A DNA stretch of 64,000 nt from Membranipora membranacea (taxonomy: Eukaryota; Bryozoa; Gymnolaemata; Cheilostomatida; Membraniporidae): NCBI GenBank assembly GCA_914767715.1, contig OU612073.1, positions 5,702,001 through 5,766,000 on the forward strand, in the 5' to 3' direction. The notes under the pieces are model-generated. The model worked only from the letters and a program-made list of their open reading frames with translations. It had not been told where the DNA came from and searched no databases. Position numbers and translations under genes: made by a program. Every line of letters begins with the position of its first letter. The first letter of the stretch is position 1. Of this stretch, positions 1-11,755 are shown piece by piece.

Positions 1-197
1 GCACTGACTACCCTAGAAAGCAAAATACAGTGGCCTAAAAACACTATAATTGAATAATCCATGTCAGAATCAGCTCCTCATGGACTTCCATGTGATTATT
101 ATCTGGCTTAAATTGCTCGGGAGTAGGTTACTGGTGATGCTTTGGACTCACCTTGGACTTTTGCCTCCCCTATCATTTTTTCTAAGCTACGACCCTG
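1..197 (+). mobile_element. hAT-like MITE, copy 1 (left end off window)
   Basis: This stretch aligns by eye with copies at 7941-8153 and 46182-46434. Shared blocks are a CCTAGAA block near 12-18, TCCATGTCAGAATC near 57-70, GACTTTTGCCTCCCC near 156-170 and the terminal CTACGACCCTGG at 187-198. The left terminus lies before the window. The right end carries the same imperfect terminal repeat as the other copies. There is no coding capacity, so it is a non-autonomous element or relic. Confidence 0.6.
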
Positions 198-858
198 GAT
201 GTATAAAAAGGCCACCTGTTCATACTATCACAGAGTAAGGATATATGATCTGTGATAGTATGCTGGTCCCCTACACAAACATTAGATAGAGAGATAGAGA
301 ACCTGCAAAAAACTCTACATAATGTCATTTCAAGAAACCCAATAATTGTATCATTTGTGTCATCCCATTGTGTCATTGCATCATGTCCGCCATCTACCAC
401 AGTAACCAACATCAGGGTATTATACTCATCCTTGCAGGGTCGTCAAGGGGTCTTTCAACTAGGATGACAGTGGCTTTCAAGCAAAATCAATGTAACACTT
501 CCCTAAAAACCCATCAGCTCTTGGAATTGAAGTTTCAATCACCTGTCTGGTAAAGAAAATGCTTTTTTACTCCCCCCCCCCCCTCCTCCCCACGCATTCA
601 AGACAAGACCGAGGTCTTTCAATCGAGCAAATTTGTTCCCACATCAATGACATGGATATATATCTCCATCAAGCATACTTCATTCAACAACAAGCAATAG
701 GTGATAGTGATTTTGCAGCTTTCAATTGAAAGACCCCTTGATTGGATTTGATAAATAAAAAGATCTTACATGGTGATAGCTAAAAATAAGTCAAACATCC
801 AGCTAAACTAAGCTCTAGCTAATATTAACTTGTCTAGGGAATATACAATGTTGAGGGA

Positions 859-1064
859 GGAGAGGTATACACCCAAGGGTGTTGGGGCTGGAACAGTCAA
901 CCTTGAAAGCTCTCCCAATGGAATCTGAACCCACAACTCCTGCGGTACCAATCGCCTGGCAGTGAATAGCAAGCTAACCGATTGCACAATCTCACCATCC
1001 CCAATAAAAGAATGGGTTGATGGCGCTAATTAACGTGCCCACTATTCACTGCTCAGAGTTGTGA
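859..1064 (-). mobile_element. tRNA-derived SINE, head-to-head inverted pair
   Basis: Read on the minus strand, 1003 to 859 gives a tRNA-like head with an A-box-like GTGCAATCGGTTAGC and a B-box-like GTGGGTTCAGATTCC, then a tail ending in GGTGTATACCTC. Just beyond, 1018-1064 on the plus strand resembles the same head in the opposite direction (GATGGCGCTAATTAACG, CACTATTCACTGC), giving a head-to-head inverted arrangement. Related copies lie at 14318-14482, 16275-16460 and 55850-55990. It sits just 3' of the last visible mitofusin exon, within intron sequence. Confidence 0.65.
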
Positions 1065-1097
1065 ATAAGGTTGGATTTGATAGATATAATATCTTAC

Positions 1098-4000
1098 ACG
1101 GTGTGGTGGCAGCGCCTGACTCTGTTAGCCTCTGATGCAGAGCTTCTTTAGCTGACACAAAGAAGATTCTGTCCTCAGCTTCCTTCTTATTGACCACCTT
1201 GAGCTCATTACACAGAAACTGTACGTTACGCTCCATATGCTGACTTCTCACCTACAATTAATATTACATTTAGTGATCTACCTATCAGAACATGAGGCAT
1301 GCATAGATCAAGGATGATCCAATTTGCCCGCATTTAGGGTTTGAGCTGCCGGCGGCTGACCAGTAGAAGCGAAATGACCGGACTGCGGGCATATTGAATC
1401 AAACTTGTTCTAAGGCTCTCCCACCCTAGAGAACTAGTGATAAACAAAACACCATTGACCATGGAACGAATCAAAAAGTTGCAATACATGATGGTATGTC
1501 ACCTGTCATGAGCTATCCCTCGATGGCTCATTGAGCCGCTAAGCTACCCTAGAGGTGTAAAGTATCGCATGATGAAAACTTTGTCATTTCCCCCAGGGTT
1601 GAACTGTGATATTTTGTTATGACAGCCAGGGTCTTTATGGCAGGTAGTACTCTTATCACAAGGTTTAGCAGGTTGTTTTATGATCTAACTAGACACATCA
1701 GTCATCTGGTGATATAATTAACCAAAACAAAATCAAAACAAAAATATCTGTACACAAAGTCTTGAACTAGACCAAGGTCATAAAAATCCCCCAAAAACAA
1801 AACATCCCCTACCATCTGACTCATACGCGATCCATCGCTACCTATTTTTAGGACAGTTTGGAGTAATTCCCAGCTAGGAAAAGAAGAATTCCTTCGCAAA
1901 CCATCACAGGCCGCTGCACAGCGTGGTACAGAGAGTCTGTGACCAACATCCAGCCACCACCCAGAAGAAAAAAGTACATTGAACCTGAGATAGATGTTAT
2001 GATATCAGTCCCAGTTGATGGGCAAAAAATCCCGACCAACCCAACCCCGTAGCAATTAATGCCATTATCATCTGAGTTGCATCATCTAAGATGGTATGTG
2101 GGAGATCCGGCCAGCCCTTGGTGGATAACTTCACAAGATAATGACTGGGAAGGCTTATAGTCTGTCGTCATAGAGAGAGGCTTTAACTAACAAGAGGTCA
2201 CGAAGAGAGGCGAGATAAAAAAAAACAAAAAAATATGTTGGCTATAAATTCCATGTCAAAACCACCACGGTGCTTTATCCAAGTACATTTTAATCTTAAA
2301 AGTTGCGAAATCTCAACTATTGAATTTAATGTCGATGTGTTTTAACATTTGGCACTGATTTCTCATTACCAAATGCGGAAATGGCAAAAACAGCACAATT
2401 TTTCAGAGAGAGATAGTAATCACATCATGAGAATTGTTGGTGCTAGATCCTTTATGACACCACGCTGAGTAGCTAAGTATTAAAAAGTCAAACAGGCTAT
2501 TGTGAAATACTTCTGTCAACATTTTTATTGCGTAACCATGAGTAGGAATAATAATTTTTCCCAGCAGGGAGATTGTTCCATTTTTCCAAGTATCCTACAT
2601 GACTGAAGTCTTTAGTCATGTCTTTTTCATTGTGATGTCTAATACTGAAGGTTTCAAACGTGACATGTTTCTGAGCATATTCAAACACAGGAGGCAGGCC
2701 AGTCATACAAGATGCAATGCTGGTATTACAAGTCATTCAATCGTCATGAGAATACGGATATGCATTCAAAATGTAGACATGTAAACAGAATTTGTATCTA
2801 GAATCCAAATAAGATGGATTGTTCGCGTTGCATTGGATGAAACCATCGTATATACAACGTGGTATAAGAGTTGGATCTTGTCTGCTTAAAAGTACAAGCA
2901 AACCTTACAAGTCAGATGCCTCAGCTAACTAGTCCATAAAAAGTATAAACCTAAAGATTTTATTTATCCTAAACTATCTTAATTACTAATGTGGTTTCTC
3001 CACCAAAGGTGTACTCTGGTAAAAATGGTTTTTAGGTGTGAATAGTGCAGACAGAAGATAAGACTGCAGCCCCTCCCTTGGCTGGGTGGTGGTGGTGAGG
3101 CCAATCATCTACACCGACCACAAATGCCCATATTAATGGTGCTTTGTTTCATGGTGACTTCATAATCCTATAAGTGACATCACGAATCAGTGATAGAAAA
3201 GGAGTTTCACAACTTTTGAAATAATTTGATATCTGGATTTTTTGCAGCAAACACCATGAGAAGTTCAGCCCTAAGCTCTTAGTGATACAGCCGATGAGCG
3301 AGCATCTTATCTACTCAGGGGAGATTAATCACTAAGTGTACAAATTCTGCATTCTGATTGGCTGCTGAGCTTGATGAACTCATAGCTGACCTTGGGCCTT
3401 TACTATTAAACAGATTATCGCTGCACTTGATGGATTATCCAAGATCAATTACGATTTCTGATAATTATGAAGTATAAAAATTTACACAGAATTTCAAAGA
3501 ACCATGAATTTTGTGAATTCGCAAGGAGGCTATGCCATAAGAGTGCCTGGTCATGGTGATAAATTTCGTTGAAAATAACTATTTCAAATTTGGAATATTT
3601 ATTTCATTTAGATAGATTTTGAAAAAAACTACTGGGTAGTTGTACTTTCCCTTTTTGGAGAGTTTTTGAGGGTCGGTCACCTAGACTAAGTTATTTTACT
3701 TGTGTAGTCAAAACAAAATAACAATTCCAATGAACCTTTTTCTGCCGATCATTTTTGGAAAAAGTTCAATAAAATTTATTTGTTGCGTAAAATCGGTTCA
3801 AAGAAGACTTTTCTCTTTGGGTCAGGCAACTGATGGTATCAAATGGATACAACCTCCACTTCTGTTGCTTACCATATCCATCATATCTGGCTCACTGGCT
3901 GATGCGTCCCATCTGTTATTTAGTATGAACACAGTCGGTTTGGAGAGTTTGTCGCTTACTTTCAAAAAGAAATTCTTCTCCTGAAAATAAACACAACAAA

Positions 4001-7000
4001 ATCAGAAAATCAGATAGGCTGGATCTGCTGGGTACATCGACACTTAATAAACCCGTCTAGTAAAGATAACAACAAAACTTAAATACTCTGCCTTATCAAG
4101 TGAATAGACACAATCAAGTTAACGATGGAATCATATATTTGTGCAAAATAACTGTAATATATTATATTTGAGTGTGGGCGTAATTCCTTCCCTTGTATGT
4201 CCATTTATCCTATTGTTCAAGTGAAGTATTATGACTCGAGGAAAGTGTGTGGTCCATGCAAGGAGTAAATTTGTCCATGCTCACCGATGACCTGGTCATA
4301 GCCGTATTTCAAGGTCATAAATTCAATGTTTTATAACTTTCAGGCAAACCCAATGATGTCACATTTTCTTATAATAGAGAAAAACGTTACATTAAACATC
4401 CCTATCATAGTCATTATTGTTGTGGCCCATATATGAACCCTATTCAAAAGCGGCAAATCGATATACATTGTTTTTTGGCAGTAAGGAAGTCTAGAGAATT
4501 TCGGTTTCATGTATCGTGACCGCCAATAGTTCATGGCATTTCTAGCCAGTGTGGAAACCTATTACTAGCTGAATTCGATTTGAAAGTGAAGGGTTACCAT
4601 CAGAAGAAAGTGTGTGGTCCATCGTCACAAATCTCTCGGTCATTGACGTAATTCAAGGTCAGAAAATTTATGAATTATAGTTTCTAGGCAAATCCAATTG
4701 TGTCTAACTTTTTTATAATAGAAAAATGTTATATTATACATCCTTATCATGTCCATTATTTGTTCATGAACCTTATATGGACCTTATTCAAAAAACGGCA
4801 AATTGATATACTTTTTGTTGTTCTGGCAGTGAGGTCTGGGGAATTTCAGTTCCAAATAACACGACCAAAAGTTCATGGTATTTCTAGGCAGTGAGGAAGA
4901 CTATTATGAGCTGTAATTTGATTTTGAAAGTCATTTTAGCCATATTGCCAACATCAACATCCAAATTTTGTATGTCGTTTAAACTTCTCTGCGGTTGCGT
5001 CCCTTTGTTAAAAAGGAATCAGTGCCAGATTTTTAGTTGTGCTTCAAGGTCGGACCCCCATATATGTACCAAAGGCGAAAATACTCATGTTTGCTACCCC
5101 CTAAAAATAAGGCCTTTAAAATTCGCCAATCTAAACTTTGAACACTGCCCTATCCTCACAATTTATTTAATTCCAAACTGCACAGCATATAAACACTGGC
5201 AATAGGTGGTTCACAAGTAATGACAAGTAATGTATTCCAGTTAGAAACACAGACTTGAAACAGTGAAATTCATGGCTAGCTTACATTGACCTTGTTTATC
5301 TTGCTAGAGAAAATTTGGTTCTAGCTTACATTATGTCACCCCTAAAGCCCAAAGCCCAAATTAAATTAAATTAAATAAACTATACTCAAGCTTGTATTTA
5401 ATCCTCTGGGTACTACCGTACTATGTCCATGCTACTAGGTCTATGAGTAATATGTTGATATTGTACCGTTTGCATAAGTGTAGACTCTGCATTGGCAACT
5501 AAAACAAACACATCGGCATCCATACAGAATTTGTCTATCCAAGAATCAAGATCAGGCGACACATCGATCCCTGGGCTACAAAACAGTAAGGGTTGCAAGA
5601 CATTTAATACACAGGGGAGTCTTTCCCTTAAAAACAGCGAAAATCGCTATCTGATTTCTCACTCAGCAAGTGAGCAAGACCGACTAGGATCTCGCTCACA
5701 AATCGCATTGTCATCAATGGATTGATATATATTCTGAGTAAGAGATTTGGTTACAGATTGGAAGACCAAATGAGAGTGTGATAGCGATAATTTGCTATCA
5801 AAAATGTTGCTGATGCTATTTGAAAGACCCCCAGGATAACTTACAAAAAATGCTGCGTAAGAAATCATAAGTCAGTGACATTGAGAGAAAATAGAAATGA
5901 TTGGCAATTACAGTTAGCAAGCTGAGAGAGCTGTCATGTCAATCAGACTATCCTATCAGCTGTGGTTGTATTTCCTCAGACAGATGGCACAAGGCACAGA
6001 CTGTACTTTTTTGCAAAGCCGTCTCAGAAAAGACACGGAAATTAATACAAATTATGACAAGAGGGAGGTGATGAAACACATTCTTCCGGTCTGCACAAGA
6101 GTACACAAGCCTTTACCTGTCCAAGAGTACAACGTCATCCTTGAGCAGAGTGCACTTATTCTTTGGCCAGCAGATTCTAATTAATGAGTTCTCCTCCAGT
6201 TTTACCGAACTAAGACTATTAGCCAAATCTTTTAAAGTCTGCAAGAAGAAAAAAAAATCTTAAATATTTGTTAAACAACACACTGATCTTGTGATTGGTG
6301 GGCACTCTAGGTATCAGACAATTCTTAACTAATATCAATGCACTTATCCGTCATTACGATAATGACCAGGTGACTGACTTATCTTCAACTGCAGAAAAAA
6401 AAGAGGATTACGAACATTTTTTTAACATTCCAATCTTCAATTTTTAAGCATAATGGACATATACTTTACAAATGTAGTCTACGATTTGTGGTTGGGGTCT
6501 AAGATCGTAATGTGCTGAATCACCATTGATAGCATATGTGCAACACTATCATATCAGTTTACAAACCTTTGCTTTCTTCCAATTTTTTTTTCCTAAAATG
6601 TATTTTCTCTAAAATTATTAATTATTTGGTATCAGGTAGTTCATATGTAGCATATTATTTCAGCTAAATGGAAAAATCCCAAGAAAAAACGGGTTCTAAT
6701 TTGTTAGTAGCCTGTCTGCATTGATTAAGCAGTTTCCAATGTTTATGTTCAGATAGTTCCGAAACAGACCCAAACATGTATAATTATTTTTGTTATATCT
6801 ATCAATAGACCTTCAAACCAGCTTTTAGTGTAAATGACACATCTATTCCAATATTAAAGTATTTTTTCAGTCGCAACACCAATTGTTTTTACCAATGATA
6901 CCATCACAAAACATATTTGATTGAGGTTGTTTGCTCTTGGCGAGGACCATCCTGTATCTTGTCATCCCTAGCCGTATCTCCAAGGCCCCTTTTTTATCAA

Positions 7001-9489
7001 TAATAGGGGCCTTTGAGATAAGGCTATGTTATCACCTATCCATCACAATTTCTCTGCTGATGTCAATGCTTATGTAATTGAACGGATCCATATTTCAGCA
7101 ACAAACTAGGTCACATGGATGATCAGTCTCTAATTTATTATTATTATTCTTTAGTAGAGTTTAGTTTAGACCAATTAGCCTAAATTTTTACACAGTTTAT
7201 GCGTGTCAGCATAACACTGTGTAGAAATCTAGGCCTTAAAATGGTAGACTATAGAGCTAGTTCTCTTACCACATTACGATATGACCTTGTGATTCATATT
7301 ACCAATAAAGAATCTGTGTTGTAAATAAGGAGACAGTTTTGACAAAGGGCAGTCATGTTAACTGATTTCATCAGCATTATTAAGCCATTATACTAAGTTT
7401 TAATATTGAGCATTAGTAGGATGTTCACCCCAAGAGCTCACAACGTTCTAAAGATACACTTTAATCCTAATCAATTGTTTGTTTAATCAAACTCCCTGGC
7501 CTTGTTTAGAGTGAGACTCTGTGTGAGAATCCTGTTCTTGATGCCAGAACCGGATTTTTACTACCAGAATGTTTAACTTGTTAAAGTTATTTTTCACCAT
7601 TCGATGATGTCACAGCAATGAAAATCTGATAAAGGAGCTTTGGATCGATAACCTTGAGTTTCATCAGTAGCTCAATCACGTACACACTTACCCTGATGAA
7701 TCATGATCGCACTCATGCTAACGAATCATGTACGCACTTACCACACTGAGATAGAGACAACACTATTATCATAGGTATCTCTGATTTTTAGAGTCAATGT
7801 AGTATAAGTACCGAACATATATCCGCCCCTAATTAGAAAAAATTGAACACAGGTCGTCACACCAAATTCCTTGTGATGGTACTCATGCTAAGTGAATTAG
7901 TTCACTCTCTATTGATCAGAGATACACATGCAATTATATCCAGGCCCGTAGTTCTAGGGGAGGCAGGGACACTCTGCCACCCCAATATTCCATGTCAGGA
8001 TCCATTCATTAGGGACTTCCGATTGCTATTTATATCATAAAAACGCTTCGGAGGTGATGGACTCAGGAGGAGCTTACAATACAGAACCTAGTGTTTATTC
8101 ATGTCCTCAAGGATTTCTGCCTCCCCTACCATTTTTCCTGAACTAAGGCCCTGATATCACGTGATCAGTGTGGGCACTTACGCTAACGGGCCGTCTTTCC
8201 TCAGAGCCTTCCAATAAGAGATACCCTTCATCAGAATCACAGCCCTCTACCTGCACAAAACAGTGAGTGGTGTGACCAATACCAGAGGGTAATATCTTAC
8301 TCCGCAACATAGTGTTTATCGTTGTGCTCTTTCCATTAGAAGTTCTACAGTAAATAAACGAGAATAAGCATTACGAATATTGCTGTCTCAGATATGTAAG
8401 TTAGCGGTAGAATATCAAAAAGCAGATCATGGAAAATCATTAAGCATAATCCCTCAGTGAGGCTTGAATCAATGACTACTACGGCACCAGGAATAGAATG
8501 GCATTCCGCTGCATATAGTTGGCGCATACTAGAACAAGCAAACAAGCAATACATGCATTTAGACAGATGTCTATTTAAAGGAATGTACATTAAAAAGGCG
8601 CACACTGTATGGGTTATGACATGTATGCAAGTTTGAAAAATGAAATAGAAGAGCTGAGCACAAAGACAGAAATTGGTAGGGAAGGATTGAGGACAGACAA
8701 GGGTATGGGAGTTCCAAGAAGTCAAAATTATGATCATAAATCAGGAGTGTCTTTGAATTGAAATTTTCCGAATTCACACTTTGATCGCTCCTAGCTGAGT
8801 CAACAGCTGAGAGTGAACAGTCTGTGAACGAATTTGTCTGATTGTAAGATCAAATGAGCAATGATTATGACAGAAGTGATAAAGATCATCGCTCATTTTT
8901 ATTCGGGATCTCCCCCTCCATTGGGAGCTATAACCTATTAACATATTTAAAGGGCAATTGTTGCATCCAAATTGTGAGTGTTTATACTACAATACAATAC
9001 TATACAATACCTGCCAAAAAACACCACTTTCATGTGGTCTCGGGCTAAGACCTCTCTGATACCGCTGACCTTTTCTGTGTATGCACCTACTTTCACTGTT
9101 TCGGCTGCCGTTACAATGCTTTCTTCATCTATGTCTACAAAAGGAGGAGTTGAGGGGTGACAAAGTTTGTCACATACTATCATTGGGTGCATATATTACA
9201 CATCACTGTCTGAACATACTCTACAATTCTGATCCAGGTAACATTGCGATACAAGTGAAATTGAAACATTAGAAATAGTTATCAACTCCCTACCGTTGAT
9301 AAAAGCTTTAGTTTCTTCGACATATCGACCAACATCTACGAAAATATCTCTGATTCGTTTCTTGGCGTTTCCGAAGATTTTGAGCGGTGATGGTGCAGTA
9401 TTGACAGACTTAGTCATTCGATCAGGCATAGTAGTGGTCATGGCTCTGTTCAGTGGAGGTCTGTTGTCCCCTAAGTCTCCAGACATCAT
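1098..9489 (-). CDS. MFN: mitofusin (MFN1/MFN2/Marf), N-terminal GTPase half, 3' part off window
   Basis: Mitofusin is a dynamin-like GTPase of the mitochondrial outer membrane that tethers and fuses mitochondria. Seven exons are read on the minus strand: 9294-9489, 9011-9134, 8182-8344, 6117-6238, 5467-5575, 3873-3980 and 1098-1251. They join in phase to about 325 residues. The leader [17 protein letters not shown] matches the mitofusin N-terminus. The GTPase motifs are G1 GRTSNGKST (split by intron 2), G2 in [10 protein letters not shown]3 DSPGID and G4 NNRWDAS, followed by [11 protein letters not shown]. The heptad-repeat and double membrane-spanning C-terminal half is expected left of the window, since exon 1098-1251 ends on a good donor. 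The start at 9489 is the first of two adjacent Met codons after a likely 5'UTR acceptor at 9517; an in-frame Met lies upstream at 9561, so the start is uncertain. Introns run from 160 bp to 2.6 kb and carry repeats. Confidence 0.93.
1315..1410. mobile_element. foldback MITE (GATCAAGTTT-ended family), copy 1
   Basis: A short element with inverted ends. The left arm reads GATCCAATTTGCCCGCATTT and the right arm reads CGGGCATATTGAATCAAAC on the plus strand, roughly reverse-complementary over 25 to 30 bases. Four further copies with the same arms are listed at 12131, 40995, 42904 and 60065. It has no coding capacity and lies in a mitofusin intron. Confidence 0.6.
4238..4935. repeat. two-copy tandem duplication of about 345-360 bp
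   Basis: Two diverged direct repeats lie head to tail in a mitofusin intron. Matching blocks include AGTGTGTGGTCCAT (about 4243 and 4606), CTTATAATAGA versus TTTATAATAGA, TATTCAAAA..CGGCAAAT and GTTCATGG.ATTTCTAG.CAGTG (about 4530 and 4872). Identity by eye is roughly 70 to 75 percent, with small indels. I see no coding meaning. Confidence 0.7.
6970..7025. repeat. short inverted repeat (hairpin)
   Basis: Arms AGCCGTATCTCCAAGGCCCC (6970-6989) and GGGGCCTTTGAGATAAGGCT (7006-7025) pair at 18 of 20 positions around a 16-base AT-rich loop. It lies in the mitofusin intron between the exons at 8182-8344 and 6117-6238. It could be a MITE relic or a structured intronic RNA; nothing decides between them. 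Confidence 0.6.
7941..8153 (+). mobile_element. hAT-like MITE, copy 2, with 5-bp target duplication
   Basis: The element starts CAGGCCCGTAGTTCTAGG and ends CTGAACTAAGGCCCTG, imperfect terminal inverted repeats of the type CAGGGYCGTAG. It is flanked on both sides by ATATC, a 5-bp target-site duplication. The internal sequence (GAGGCAGGGACACTCTGCC, CTCCCCTACCATTTT) is shared with copies at 1-197 and 46182-46434. CAGGG-type ends recall hAT transposons; the 5-bp duplication fits the hAT5 type. At 213 bp it cannot encode a transposase. Confidence 0.75.
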
Positions 9490-11755
9490 GCTCCAATAGG
9501 ACTCACTGTTCTTCTGCTGAATAATTAAACTATCAAACATTAGATATGTAATAGTGGTCAAGCCCTCTGTTGAACTAAAATCCTCAACAAAACTGTTTGG
9601 TGTCAGGCAACCAAAGAAAGTGAGCGGATTAAGTTTTATTAAGTATGTAGGTATATATGTGGCTAATTAGCATCATTGTTTTTCCATCATAAAAATGAGT
9701 TGCTTGATGGCTACACAGATACGCCTCAATTGACTGATTCTTATTCTTTTGCTGATTCCTCTTACACACAATCAACAACATTATAGTCATATCATTCATT
9801 CATCACGGAGTCTAGCTTAATAACCATAGCAAGTATTGGCAGGACTGGAGGAGTAGTAGGGTAACATATTCTAGAAGATTGCTAATTGATGACCATGACC
9901 ACAGCAGTTAGGGAGGGGGGGCTTGCAAACATGTTCTGGGCACTATTTCAGTATCAATGACACCAAGTGAACATATTCATATAAGCCCATACCAAAGCTA
10001 GGAGCAATCCAGGTTTTTGACTTATGTGATACAACTACCAACCATTCTCCCTGTACCAGCTTAGTGGCTTAGTTAGGTCTCTACTAACTAGAAAACTACT
10101 CAACTTAGTTACTCAAGCATTACAACAAAATTAACTTATTTATTTATATATAACAGGAAATGTTGTGGATATTTTGGCTTCATCAACTCATCATACTGGT
10201 GTTGTTTATTGGTTGATACAGGAAGGCTTGAAGGACCAGTCTTACATTGAATAGGGAGCTAGTTAGCAAAGTCTGTAATGTCTTGTTGTGTTTAATCTGC
10301 AGCTATCTTACACAATTTACCAGCTTTAGGCATGAATCAGGATGATATCTGATTTGGAGCTTTTGAAGTAACAATCAATGATGTTTCCAACATCTCCACA
10401 GAAAATACCATGTGAAACACATGTAGTTTGACTCGCTGTATGCTAAAAACAAAGAGAGGATAACTCTATCCCCTTTAGATACAGATTACCCAAAAGGTTA
10501 CAACAGGGAGCTGTCACAAACTCCGTGGTTATGTTACAGGACAATGAACGACATGTTCATTACCCAGGGAAACTTGAGGAGTCAGGCTACTTCGTTGATT
10601 ATAGTATTGGGATTAACCTTCTTGGATTGGCCTAGCTGCCATCACCTACACCATATCTCATTTAATTATATTTCTGTTTATGGTTGTTGAGGAGTCGAGG
10701 GACCACATTCTTCTCTGTATTTCTATTTGAAAACAGCTTTAGGAGATCAAAAATACTTTGCACCATGCATTCTCCCTGATGAGAGTTCCCCCGAATTAAC
10801 ATAGAGCGAAATTGAGTCTCCCATAAAAATGATTATCCAAGGAATCGGAAGAGACATGTACAACAAGTAATATCTCAAACAACTAGCTCGTCACACAGAT
10901 CTGAGATGTAAAGAACTAGGTCATTTATAGGGCGACCTCAGAGCAATCCTTTTACACCCCAAGAGGTAATGATAATCCACACAATTATTATTGATAGACT
11001 ACTGTAGTATATTGAGACTGTTTATGAGATAAGACCATAGACTATATAGTATATTAAGTCTATGGATAAGACTTTGGTTGTCTGGTTTTCAGGTGTGGGG
11101 AGGATTATTTATTTTCATTATCACAGCTCATGTACTTAAATATAATATAATAAACAGGGAAATATAAGATTACCAAATGAGAAATTCAAATAGATTAAAT
11201 TGCAACAAAAGATAAGAATGCAGATGCTAATAGAAAACTTCCCAATGTCGCAATAACATTAGTAATCAAAATCACAATTTAAATCTAAAATTCAGTGACA
11301 ATTGACGGCGCAGCATGAATTACAAAGCAGAAGAACTGACAGGAAAGTAACTTGCAATGTCATAACAACAAATTCAGCGTCAGTTTAAAACCAAGAAAAA
11401 CCAATATAGGTATATTACACAAAATGTCTGTCTATGTGGCATATTACAGCACTACTCTAAGGTCGTTATATTAAAATTATTATAAAAAGTATTATTGATT
11501 GTATTAGGATTCGTGAGTAATTTTTAGATCAAAAGAGATGATTTTCTAAATGCGTGCACCAATAAGATACAATGAGTAGATTTTTAAATTCTTACATGAT
11601 GCAAAAATAGCATGGTCTAAGATATACAAGTACTGTTGTGCCAGCTAGCCTACAATAGCGTTTCTTGAAAGCGCACTACCGTATATAAGTATATATATTT
11701 ATACAGTATATACCTGTAATTGTCGTTGGAAGAATTAATTCAAGTCATCGAAGTA
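9490..11755. other. intergenic, between mitofusin start and parvin stop
   Basis: About 2.27 kb separate two genes on the same strand. Next to mitofusin it holds a probable 5'UTR exon edge, with the acceptor ending at 9517. Towards parvin it holds that gene's 3'UTR: TTTATT at 11108-11113 is AATAAA on the minus strand, about 640 bp past the parvin stop. A small hairpin, CCATAGACT (11034-11042) with AGTCTATGG (11056-11064), is also visible. I see no other gene or clear mobile element here. Confidence 0.55.

Noticed and set aside
1848-2039. Hydrophobic minus-strand ORF as a possible mitofusin membrane segment
   Set aside because: It lies upstream of the exon at 1098-1251 in gene order, where no membrane segment is expected, and does not resemble the mitofusin transmembrane pair.
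8345-8737. 130-codon minus-strand ORF with hydrophobic stretches
   Set aside because: Falls in the mitofusin intron just upstream of the exon at 8182-8344; AT-rich intron translations look hydrophobic by chance.
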